NCBI GenBank assembly: GCA_002360635.1
Contig: DEQW01000006.1
Coordinates: forward strand, 26,019 to 90,018
From: Flavobacteriaceae bacterium UBA3356
GTDB lineage: Bacteria; Bacteroidota; Bacteroidia; Flavobacteriales; Flavobacteriaceae
Reading direction: 5' to 3'
Length of the DNA: 64,000 nt
The notes beneath the pieces were generated by a model. It saw only the letters and a list, made by a program, of their open reading frames with translations, was not told the origin of the DNA and did no database searches. How positions within the stretch are numbered: position 1 is the stretch's first letter; every line of letters starts with the position of its first letter. Made by a program: the position numbers and the translations under genes. This document shows, in pieces, positions 26,602 through 34,840 of this stretch.

Positions 26602-28308
26602 TTAACCGGGTTTACCATATATTTCATTGAATTTGTGTCTCATTTCAATATTTCCGAGCATGACTATTTCAGCTTCAAGGGGAAGTATGGTATCTGCCGA
26701 TAACAAAGTCACCACTTTAGAGTTTTCCTTTACGGCAATGACCGACAAGCCAGTTTTAGCACCAATGCCAGATTCCCCTAACGATTTGCCTGCTAAAAAA
26801 GGAGGTGTGGGAGTACTAAATAACTTAATGCCTTCGCCAAGTATATTTAGTTTTTGATTTTTGGAAATGGACAATACTGCTTCAGAACCTAGAGTTGCAT
26901 TACTCAATACAAAATTAGCGCCAGCCCTATGTATAATATCAATGTTTCGAGCTTCCGATATTCGGCTTACAATTCGCACTTCTTTGTTCAATTTACGGCA
27001 ATACGATGCGAGATGGATATTCATAGCATCCTCATGGGTGGAAAGTAATATAGAAGGTGCTTCCAGAATTCCAGCCTCTTTAAGCAGTTCGTAATCGGAA
27101 GCCTTTCCAGTAAAAACTTTGTTGCAATAGGGTTTTACTTTTTTACATACATCTGGATCTTTATCAATTAAATTGACCAAAACTCCGTTTTTGTGTAAAG
27201 ATCTTGCTGCGGACAATCCTACGCGTCCCCCTCCAATGAGCAGTACCGGGTTAGGGTTTACAAGATAATTTTCAAAAAGTTCATCAATGCTTTGGAGCTG
27301 TTCTTTGTTTCCTATTATGACCAATACACTATCGTCGGACAGTTTTTCATTTCCCGTTATCGGTTTCAATCTGCCTCGTTCCCATATCCCTACGATGCTG
27401 ACTCCAAACTTCTGTCTTAATCTCGTTTCACGGATAGTTTTAGAAACCAAAGAGGTATGGTTAATAGGAAGTTCGGCAATTAATAAATCTTCATACTTAC
27501 CAATAGGCTGCGATTTTGCATGTTGAGCATTTATCCTGTTGGCTAGTTGTTCTCCTAGCCATCTTTTAACTGGTAGTACGTGATTGGCCCCACTTAACTC
27601 CTGGACATCTACAGATTCATCGTCTGTAGCAATGGCAACAATGGGAATATCTGGAGCAATATTGCGTATAGTAAGAATAATTTTTGTGTTTTCAACATCA
27701 TCCCTATTTACCAAAACTAATTTTGCATCCTGAAGATTAGCATGGATAAAAGTTATCTCGTTATCCAATTCCCCAAATAAAACAGGAAGGTTTGTATCAT
27801 ACTTTTCAATAGCTTCTTTCAAATCATTTTGAATAATAAAGAAAGGTGTGTTCTCTTGCTTTAATCTTTTTACTAAATCCCTCGCTATAATATCGTACGA
27901 ACATATTAATATGTGATTTTTTGTCTTGGGAGGGACTTCTCGGGGAACCCTGTTTTTTCTTTTCGATTCTAAAAGTGGTACGTAAAAATGCCTTATAAAA
28001 GCAAAAGGTAACAAGATCAATAACATAAAGATGCCCGAAAGCAATACTACAATACTGAAAAAACGACCAATATCAGATTCAAAAGTTATATCACCAAAAC
28101 CCAAAGTGCTCATAACTGTCAGCGTCCAATAAAATCCCGTAACCCAAGAGTGATATTGCCCTTCTAGCTCCATTATGTAATGAAAAAGAATAGAGTAAAC
28201 TATGATAACAATTGCCAAAACTGCCAAGTATTTAAAAAGTATCTTGGAGTTTCTCTTAAAATCCCTATCACTCAAATAATATGCTAACTGACTGCCGACA
28301 AATTTCAT
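26602..28308 (-). CDS. two-TM potassium channel with two RCK (TrkA-N/TrkA-C) modules
   Basis: 568 residues. TM1 (about 28-46), pore helix with selectivity filter TLGFGD (68-73), TM2 (about 83-105). Then two regulator modules: RCK1 from NHILICSYDIIA (about 131) and RCK2 from NPVLLIGGGRVGLSAARSL (about 353), each followed by a TrkA-C-like domain (around 275-340 and 490-560). Both N-domains keep glycine-rich nucleotide-binding loops, clearest in RCK2 (GGGRVG). Inner-membrane ligand-gated K+ channel. Monocistronic by appearance, with 130 bp to the M24 peptidase gene. Confidence 0.9.
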   Translation of the reverse strand: MKFVGSQLAYYLSDRDFKRNSKILFKYLAVLAIVIIVYSILFHYIMELEGQYHSWVTGFYWTLTVMSTLGFGDITFESDIGRFFSIVVLLSGIFMLLILLPFAFIRHFYVPLLESKRKNRVPREVPPKTKNHILICSYDIIARDLVKRLKQENTPFFIIQNDLKEAIEKYDTNLPVLFGELDNEITFIHANLQDAKLVLVNRDDVENTKIILTIRNIAPDIPIVAIATDDESVDVQELSGANHVLPVKRWLGEQLANRINAQHAKSQPIGKYEDLLIAELPINHTSLVSKTIRETRLRQKFGVSIVGIWERGRLKPITGNEKLSDDSVLVIIGNKEQLQSIDELFENYLVNPNPVLLIGGGRVGLSAARSLHKNGVLVNLIDKDPDVCKKVKPYCNKVFTGKASDYELLKEAGILEAPSILLSTHEDAMNIHLASYCRKLNKEVRIVSRISEARNIDIIHRAGANFVLSNATLGSEAVLSISKNQKLNILGEGIKLFSTPTPPFLAGKSLGESGIGAKTGLSVIAVKENSKVVTLLSADTILPLEAEIVMLGNIEMRHKFNEIYGKPG

Positions 28309-28439
28309 AATCTATATTTTTAAAATAGGGTTACTAATTTCATCATTTTAAACACTTTACAAATACAAATTACACCAATTTTCTTAATTCAAAAAGTAGA
28401 TTTCAAATATGCCTTTTGAAAATCAAAGAGTCTGTTCAA

Positions 28440-29651
28440 TTAGCGAACACCAAAAGGGTTTTCAATGCTGTCAGCTGGTTCAGTAAACCACTTAGGGCCT
28501 TCTTTTGTAATATAAACATGATCTTCTAAACGAACTCCAAATTTTTCTGGCACAACAATCATAGGTTCAATGCTAAATGTCATTCCTGTCTGTATTTTAA
28601 TAGCATTACCTTTCAATATATATGGATGTTCGTGTATTTCAAGACCTATACCATGACCAGTTCGGTGCGGTAATCCTGGTAGATTGTAATCAGGGCCGAG
28701 TCTGTTTTTTTCTAATTGTACGCGAACTTGATCGTCAATGTGTCCGCAAGACTTTCCAAGCTGTGCGGCACCAAAAGCAGCTAATTGAGCGTCTTTTTCA
28801 ATAGCCCAAATTTTCTTTTCCTCATCGGTAGCTTTTCCGTAACTATATGTTCTGGTTATATCTGAAATATATCCTTTATACTGCGTACCCGTATCTACCA
28901 AAACAATATCATTTTCTTCCAACGATTTTGGTGATTTTACGCCGTGAGGAAAACTGGAATCTTTGCCAAATAGAACTATACAAAAGTAAGAACCACTTGT
29001 TATACCCAGTTTTTGATGCGCTTTATGGATAAAGTTTTCTACTTCGGCAGTAGTAATCCCCGGTTTTAATATTTTGGCCGTTGCCTTATGCACCTGCATC
29101 GTTAAACTCATAGCGTATTGAATGTGTGCAATTTCAGCTTCACTTTTAAGCATTCTTATATCCTTGATCAATTCTTCCGCACTACTGATTTGAAATTTTT
29201 TATGTTCTTGAAAACGAGAAACTAAGTTAAACGGGGTAGAATCATCTATAGCCAAACGTGTCCCTTCATCTACAACTTCAGAAATTTTCTGAATTGGCGA
29301 TTCGTGTTCCAACCAAGGTATAAGTTCGCCATCAATTCCTATAAAATCATTAAAAGTGCCTATTTCAAATTCAGGAACTACATAATGTAGGCTTCCATCG
29401 GCAAAAAGAAGTGCGCCAACTAAACGCTCTGAGGCATTCCATTGGGTATTGGTAAAGTAATATAAATTGGTGCCGGCATTGATGTATAATGCATCCAACC
29501 CTTTTACTTTTAAGGCGGCACAGGCTTTGTCAAGTCTATCTTGAAATTCTTTATCAGTGATGGGAGTCGGCTTCTCGGTTGGGGCGCTTAACTTAGAAAG
29601 TTCTTCTTCTGGTGTGCTACCACCGATACCGTATGCTCTATTGCTATTCAT
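28440..29651 (-). CDS. M24 family metallopeptidase (Xaa-Pro aminopeptidase-like)
   Basis: 403 residues. Creatinase N-domain in the first half (NLYYFTNTQWNASERLVGALLFADG). The catalytic pita-bread domain shows all metal ligands: Asp in VLVDTGTQYKGY, Asp in ISDITRTYS, His in HRTGHGIGLEIHEHP, Glu in SIEPMI and Glu in VRLEDHVYI. Probably a cytosolic peptidase cleaving X-Pro N-termini. I chose the start at 29651 (MNSNRAYGIGG) over 29690, whose additional residues are AT-rich and unlike the family. Separate from the signalling operon by 128 bp. Confidence 0.9.
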   Translation of the reverse strand: MNSNRAYGIGGSTPEEELSKLSAPTEKPTPITDKEFQDRLDKACAALKVKGLDALYINAGTNLYYFTNTQWNASERLVGALLFADGSLHYVVPEFEIGTFNDFIGIDGELIPWLEHESPIQKISEVVDEGTRLAIDDSTPFNLVSRFQEHKKFQISSAEELIKDIRMLKSEAEIAHIQYAMSLTMQVHKATAKILKPGITTAEVENFIHKAHQKLGITSGSYFCIVLFGKDSSFPHGVKSPKSLEENDIVLVDTGTQYKGYISDITRTYSYGKATDEEKKIWAIEKDAQLAAFGAAQLGKSCGHIDDQVRVQLEKNRLGPDYNLPGLPHRTGHGIGLEIHEHPYILKGNAIKIQTGMTFSIEPMIVVPEKFGVRLEDHVYITKEGPKWFTEPADSIENPFGVR

Positions 29652-29779
29652 GCTAATTATTATTTTTTTAATGTGAAATTTAAGATACAATAAAAATTGA
29701 AACAGTTTAGCAGTTTGCTATGCATTGTATTTTATACCCCCAGAATGTTATGCTAATTCTAGACAATAAAATCTTAAAA

Positions 29780-30382
29780 TCAAAACGTGAAGATTATGTA
29801 GTAAACAATAATAAGCAACAATATTAGTAGCCCAAAAGCAAGAAACTGAAGAGACCGTTGGACGCTCTTAAATTTTATAGCCGCAATTTTTGAAATCACG
29901 AAAATTTGTTGCCCCAATTGATCAAATAACTCTTCTTCGTCAAGGCTTACTTTATAGAACTTTTTTGAGAATTCTTTAATAGATCCAAACTTAGAAATAA
30001 CGTCTCGGAAGAAAAATATGTTTTTATCGTATTTGGCTTCAATTCTCGGTATAAAGCAACGAATGCTAAAATAAATAGAGGCCACGGTACAGCAAAACCA
30101 CAAACCTAGAAGAATGTATAATACTATTTGCACAGACTCTACTGCTAATAAAACATTGAGGCTTTGATAGATAAAATTCAATAATATTCCGTAGAATGAA
30201 AGGATAAGTCCAGCTTTTATTTCGGAAGCTTTTATTAGGCTAAACACATAATTGATACTCCCCCAATAATGATCTACCAATTCTTCGGTGTGCGAGGGCT
30301 TTTTTATTTGTGCCTCTATTTCCTGTCTCTTTTTTTCTGGATTGTTTGTTTCCATTTCATTCATTTTAAACTGGTTAATCAA
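29780..30382 (-). CDS. PycTM-like (DUF5706) three-TM effector-like protein
   Basis: 200 residues. TM helices at about 55-75, 84-106 and 180-199. The family pattern is clear: IKASEIKAGLILSFYG before TM1, FIPR after TM2, FFFRDVISKF in the cytosolic middle and QLGQQIFVISKIAAIKF before TM3, as in DUF5706/Pycsar effector proteins. Pycsar PycTM is activated by a cyclic nucleotide and damages the membrane. The gene follows a class III cyclase by 31 bp, the same order as in Pycsar, but here inside a two-component operon. Start uncertain: 30382, 30364 or 30355. Confidence 0.78.
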   Translation of the reverse strand: MINQFKMNEMETNNPEKKRQEIEAQIKKPSHTEELVDHYWGSINYVFSLIKASEIKAGLILSFYGILLNFIYQSLNVLLAVESVQIVLYILLGLWFCCTVASIYFSIRCFIPRIEAKYDKNIFFFRDVISKFGSIKEFSKKFYKVSLDEEELFDQLGQQIFVISKIAAIKFKSVQRSLQFLAFGLLILLLIIVYYIIFTF

Positions 30383-30413
30383 ATTTTCTTATATTCAACC
30401 TGTAAAATCTATA

Positions 30414-31454
30414 CTACTCAAGTACTTGATAAATGGTCATTGATTTTGCTTTATTCTTCAAAGTGATATCACCTATTTTTTTACATTTAAAGGATTCTTT
30501 CACTTTATCGTAGCAATCTTCACTAATGACAATCTGGTTTTCTTCAGCTGCATCTTGAAGTCTTGCAGCAGTGTTTACCGTATCTCCTATAACAGTATAA
30601 TCCAACCGTTTTAAACTCTCTGAACCAATATTCCCCGAAATCATCTCACCACTTTTTATCCCGATGGATACCTTGGGCTTAAATTGTAGCTTTCTGCCAA
30701 AAGCAGGTAAGCTGTTTATTTTTGCGCAGACAGCCAAAGCGGCATCTATAGATCTATCTAAGTGATATTCGCCTGTAAAAACTGCCATAATCGCATCGCC
30801 AATAAATTTATCGATATAGCCTTTTTGTTCCATAATTTCTTTTACCATGACATCGAAATATGAATTGATCATCGTAACAACTGTATCTGCCGAGGCGGTT
30901 TCACTAATGGCTGTAAAACCACAAATATCCACGAACATAACAGACGCTTCAATGGTTTCGTTGGCCATAATGGTAGATTCAAATTCCTTTTTGCCCATAA
31001 AATTGAGTACGTTTTCGTCCACGTACATTTTTAGAATGTTGTTTTCCTTTACAGCTTGAAGGGTTTCTTTTAAAAGCTTGGCATGCTTTAGGGTTTTTTC
31101 CATAGTGAGTGTGAGGTCCTCAAAATTGATGGGTTTGGTTATAAAATCAAACGCACCCCGGTTCATAGCAGTACGGATGTTTTCCATATCGCCGTATGCT
31201 GAAACAATCACCGATTTTATAAGCGGACTCAGTTCGTTAAGTTTGCTCAAAAGCGTAAGGCCGTCCATTTCGGGCATGTTGATGTCGCTCAAAACAATAT
31301 CCATTTCAGGTATGGTATCTAGTTTTTCTAGAGCTACTCTTCCGTTTTCGGCAAAATAAAACTCATATTCTCCCCCGCGAATCTGTTTTCGGAACTTTTG
31401 CTTTATAAGCATTTCCAAATCTGCCTCGTCATCTACTACTAATATCTTTGCCAT
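30414..31454 (-). CDS. response regulator with class III nucleotidyl cyclase output
   Basis: 346 residues. Receiver domain (1-120): acidic pocket DDE (8-10), phospho-acceptor Asp57 (SDINMP), Lys107 (TKPI). Cyclase domain (about 165-345): metal Asp176 (FVDICGF) and Asp220 (IGDAIMAVF), purine-reading Lys216 and Asp285 (LDYTVIGD), transition-state Asn294 and Arg298 (VNTAARL). The Lys/Asp pair is that of adenylyl cyclases, so cAMP is the predicted product. Complete active site. Activity should be gated by phosphorylation from the upstream kinases. Next gene is PycTM-like. Confidence 0.9.
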   Translation of the reverse strand: MAKILVVDDEADLEMLIKQKFRKQIRGGEYEFYFAENGRVALEKLDTIPEMDIVLSDINMPEMDGLTLLSKLNELSPLIKSVIVSAYGDMENIRTAMNRGAFDFITKPINFEDLTLTMEKTLKHAKLLKETLQAVKENNILKMYVDENVLNFMGKKEFESTIMANETIEASVMFVDICGFTAISETASADTVVTMINSYFDVMVKEIMEQKGYIDKFIGDAIMAVFTGEYHLDRSIDAALAVCAKINSLPAFGRKLQFKPKVSIGIKSGEMISGNIGSESLKRLDYTVIGDTVNTAARLQDAAEENQIVISEDCYDKVKESFKCKKIGDITLKNKAKSMTIYQVLE

Positions 31455-31495
31455 GATTTTTAGAATTAAAGTTTATCCTTTTTAATAACTTTCTT

Positions 31496-31870
31496 TCAAT
31501 TAATAAGCGTCCCAATTTCCTTTCGCAACGATTCAAAATCGATTGGTTTGGTAAAAAATTCCTTTGCACCAGAATCCATAGCCTTGGTATAGTTTTCGGT
31601 GTCACCATAGGCTGAAATCATAGATACATTAATGTCTGGAAATTTCTTTTTAATATGCTCCAATAATACCAAACCGGTCATTCCTGGCATATTGATATCT
31701 GAAAACACATACACTACTTCTGGCGGATCTTGGTTTTGTAAAATATCCAAAGCTTCTTGACCCGAAAATGCAAATGTTAATTCCAGTTTCTTGTTTCTAA
31801 TCTCTTTTCTAAATTTTTGACGGAATAAGGTTTCCACATCTTGTTCGTCATCTACTATTAATATTTTCAT
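31496..31870 (-). CDS. single-domain response regulator (receiver)
   Basis: 124 residues, receiver only: DDE at 7-9, phospho-acceptor Asp58 (FSDINMP), conserved Ser/Ala (MISAYGD) and Lys (FTKPIDF). Close relative of the receiver half of the cyclase downstream (shared KFRKEIR, SAYGD, TKPI), indicating duplication. It has no output domain and may act as phosphate sink, relay or competitor. 12 bp after the kinase and 41 bp before the cyclase gene. Confidence 0.93.
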   Translation of the reverse strand: MKILIVDDEQDVETLFRQKFRKEIRNKKLELTFAFSGQEALDILQNQDPPEVVYVFSDINMPGMTGLVLLEHIKKKFPDINVSMISAYGDTENYTKAMDSGAKEFFTKPIDFESLRKEIGTLIN

Positions 31871-31882
31871 GTCCCTATATAT

Positions 31883-34831
31883 TTAGATTGGTAAATTAAT
31901 TATGAATTTTGTGAATGAATCGGCTCCCTTTTTAGATTCGATTTTTAAGCTGCCACCATGAGCTTTTATAATATCGTTCGTGATAGAAAGCCCTAACCCT
32001 GTACCTTCAGTACCTCTTTTGGTTGTAAAGAATGGCATTAATATTTTATCTTGAAGTTCTTCCGGAATACCAAACCCGTTGTCTTCAATTTCTATAATTA
32101 CAGCACTATTTTTTTCAAAACTTTTGATGGTCAATTTAGGTTTATAAGTATCTTCATTACCTTCTTTTTTAAGTCGTTCGTACATAGCATCAAAAGCATT
32201 GTTACAAAGGTTAAGAATAACACGACTGATGTCTTCTATAATAACCGGCACAGCATGAATGGAATTATCCAACTGAAAATCCAAAGAGACATTCATTGGT
32301 TTTTTTCCTGCACGCATACCGTGAAACGCAAGGTTGACGTATTCTTTGAGCATGTCATTTATATGTGAGGCTTCCTTAATACCATTGCCTCCCCGGCTAT
32401 GCAGCAACATCGATTTAACGATACTGTCAGCCCGTGAGCCATGTTCGTGAATCTTTTTTTGGTTGGCCACAATATCTTCTAGAATAAATTTAATTTCTTC
32501 CTTTTCAGGGCTACTAGCTAATTTTTCAAGTTCTTCTTTCACCTCATCAATGAGTTCTAAATTCAATTCAGAAAAATTATTGACAAAGTTTAGGGGGTTT
32601 TTAATTTCGTGCGCAATTCCTGCAGAAAGTTGCCCCAATGAGGCCAGTTTTTCTTGCTGAATTAATTGTTCTTGCGCTGACTCTAATTCCTTTAATGCTA
32701 TTTGAAGCTTCTCATATGCTTCAGCATTTTGCATAGCAACACCAACATTGGCGGCTATCGTTTTCAATAACCGTAGGTCGTATTCATTAAAACGATTCTG
32801 TTTTTCTGTACTTTGAACACTAATAACACCCGTTGCAGTATCGCCCACGACAATGGGAACCCCGAGATAGGATTGTACCCATTTTCCTTTTTTTTCAGCC
32901 TTGATTTCCTCATAAGCCCGTTCCATATCTTCATTGATGAGCAACGGCTCTTTATTGATGATGATTTTTTCTGTGATTCCGTTACCAAACTTCCTCGAAT
33001 TCGCATCATCTTCACCATACATATATGGAAAATGAAGCATATTGGCTTTCCGGTCGTGTATGGCCAAATACACAATGTCTGCATTAAAAGTTTGAAGCAT
33101 TTGATCACCAATCAATTTAATAAGCGATTTAAGGTCAAGTTGTGAAACTAAGGCATGGCTTATTTTGTTTACGGTATGTAATTCGGTGGCACGTTGTTTT
33201 GTTTCTTCTAAAAGACGAGTGGTTTCGTTAAATAAACGAGCATTCTCCAAGGCTACGGTCATACTGTTCGCCAACGTGCTCAGCAATCTAATGTCAGATT
33301 CTGAAAAGGCATTTTCACTTTCTACATTCTGTAAACTCACATATCCTCTCACTTCCTTCCCTGCTATCATGGGAACGTACAGAGCAGATTTGGTAAATTG
33401 GGTACCCGGGACAACGGTAGGGACTTCTCCTGTAATTTTTGTCCACATTTCGTCTACATTTTCATGTAAGTAAATTGAATTTTTAGATGTGATTATTTTT
33501 TTTCTAAGTGTATCAATGGGACGTGGTTTTAACGAAAACCGCTGACCGTCTTCAAAAATATAATTGAATTCTTCTAGACTATCTTCATGATTAAAGGTTG
33601 AAATAGCAACTACTTGGGCATCAAATAGAGACCGTATTCGCTCGCCTACCAGTTCGTAAATGCCTTGCATATCCATTTCGGCAACCAAACCTTGTTGCAC
33701 ACTATTTATTACTGAAAGTTCAGCATTTCGTTGTTCAGCTTCATTAAAAAGCCTAGCATTTTCCAAAGCGACGCTCATACTATTGGCCAAGGTGCTTAAA
33801 AGCCGGACGTCGGAATCACTGAATGCATTTTCGCGGTCAAGGTTTTGAATGCTTAAGCATCCTTTTACTTCTGTACCAACACTCAATGGGACAAACAGCA
33901 TGGCTTTGGGCAAACGCGTGCCAGGTACCGCAACGTGTTTTTCGCCAGTGATTTCGCGTATTTTATTATCGGCATCTTCATTTACAAGTAATAGGGTCTT
34001 GTTTTTTATGATCCAATATCGAATTTGATTAAGTGGTCTAGGTTCAGGATACAAGCGTTCGCCATCTTCAAACAGATAATGAAAATGCTCCATACCGGTT
34101 TCTTGGTTAAAAGAGTATATTCCCGTGACTTGCGCATCGAAAAGATCCCGTAGGCGAGTCCCTACTAAATCGTAAATTCCCTGAAGGTCCATCTGCGCCA
34201 CCAACCCTTGTTGTACGCTGTTAATAACAGCAAGTTCGGCGTTTCGCTGTTCGGCTTCGTTAAAGAGTCTAGCATTTTCCAAACCTACGCTCATACTATT
34301 GGCTATGGTTTCCAATAACTTAATATCATTCCTTGAAAAGGCTTTTTCACGATCTAAATTCTGAATACTTACATAACCCGACACATCATTTCTAACAACC
34401 ATAGGCACAAATAAAATTGATTTTGGCAATCGGGTACCCGGAACGGCTTTCGCTGGCTTTCCAGAAATTTCAGCAACTTTTTCAGATAACTTTTCATCTA
34501 TTAAAATAAGTTCTTTTTTAGCGATTAAAAGTTTTCTAACTGCATCTAATTTTCTAGGTTTCGGACTGATTAACTCCCCATCTTCATATAAAAAATTAAA
34601 TATCTCAATTTGTTTTTCATGATCGATAGTATATATACCAACAACCTGAGCATCAAATAAATCCCTTATTTTATCTCCAACCATATTGTAAATTCCTTGC
34701 ATACCAACTTCTTTGTTAATGGCTTCTTGTATGCTGTTCAATAGGGATAATTCGGCTTCACGCTGTTTTAGTTGATGCGTGAGGCTCTCCAAATTGGGCT
34801 TTGCTTCTATTTTTTTACTTAGTCGATCCAT
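31883..34831 (-). CDS. multi-GAF histidine kinase
   Basis: 982 residues, soluble. Three similar tandem GAF units (about 15-200, 200-380, 380-560), each opening with 'AEL..(I/L)NS.Q' and 'QGIY..VG..(I/L)R.LFDAQVV', then a fourth, divergent GAF (about 565-715). HisKA with phospho-acceptor His about 741 (GIAHEIKNP), then HATPase with N box (NLCNNAFDA), G1 (EDNGFGIP) and G2 (GTEGTGLGLS). No membrane segment or receiver. The near-identical GAF repeats point to recent internal duplication. 9 bp after the TPR kinase gene. Confidence 0.93.
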   Translation of the reverse strand: MDRLSKKIEAKPNLESLTHQLKQREAELSLLNSIQEAINKEVGMQGIYNMVGDKIRDLFDAQVVGIYTIDHEKQIEIFNFLYEDGELISPKPRKLDAVRKLLIAKKELILIDEKLSEKVAEISGKPAKAVPGTRLPKSILFVPMVVRNDVSGYVSIQNLDREKAFSRNDIKLLETIANSMSVGLENARLFNEAEQRNAELAVINSVQQGLVAQMDLQGIYDLVGTRLRDLFDAQVTGIYSFNQETGMEHFHYLFEDGERLYPEPRPLNQIRYWIIKNKTLLLVNEDADNKIREITGEKHVAVPGTRLPKAMLFVPLSVGTEVKGCLSIQNLDRENAFSDSDVRLLSTLANSMSVALENARLFNEAEQRNAELSVINSVQQGLVAEMDMQGIYELVGERIRSLFDAQVVAISTFNHEDSLEEFNYIFEDGQRFSLKPRPIDTLRKKIITSKNSIYLHENVDEMWTKITGEVPTVVPGTQFTKSALYVPMIAGKEVRGYVSLQNVESENAFSESDIRLLSTLANSMTVALENARLFNETTRLLEETKQRATELHTVNKISHALVSQLDLKSLIKLIGDQMLQTFNADIVYLAIHDRKANMLHFPYMYGEDDANSRKFGNGITEKIIINKEPLLINEDMERAYEEIKAEKKGKWVQSYLGVPIVVGDTATGVISVQSTEKQNRFNEYDLRLLKTIAANVGVAMQNAEAYEKLQIALKELESAQEQLIQQEKLASLGQLSAGIAHEIKNPLNFVNNFSELNLELIDEVKEELEKLASSPEKEEIKFILEDIVANQKKIHEHGSRADSIVKSMLLHSRGGNGIKEASHINDMLKEYVNLAFHGMRAGKKPMNVSLDFQLDNSIHAVPVIIEDISRVILNLCNNAFDAMYERLKKEGNEDTYKPKLTIKSFEKNSAVIIEIEDNGFGIPEELQDKILMPFFTTKRGTEGTGLGLSITNDIIKAHGGSLKIESKKGADSFTKFIINLPI

Positions 34832-34840
34832 ATAAAACGA

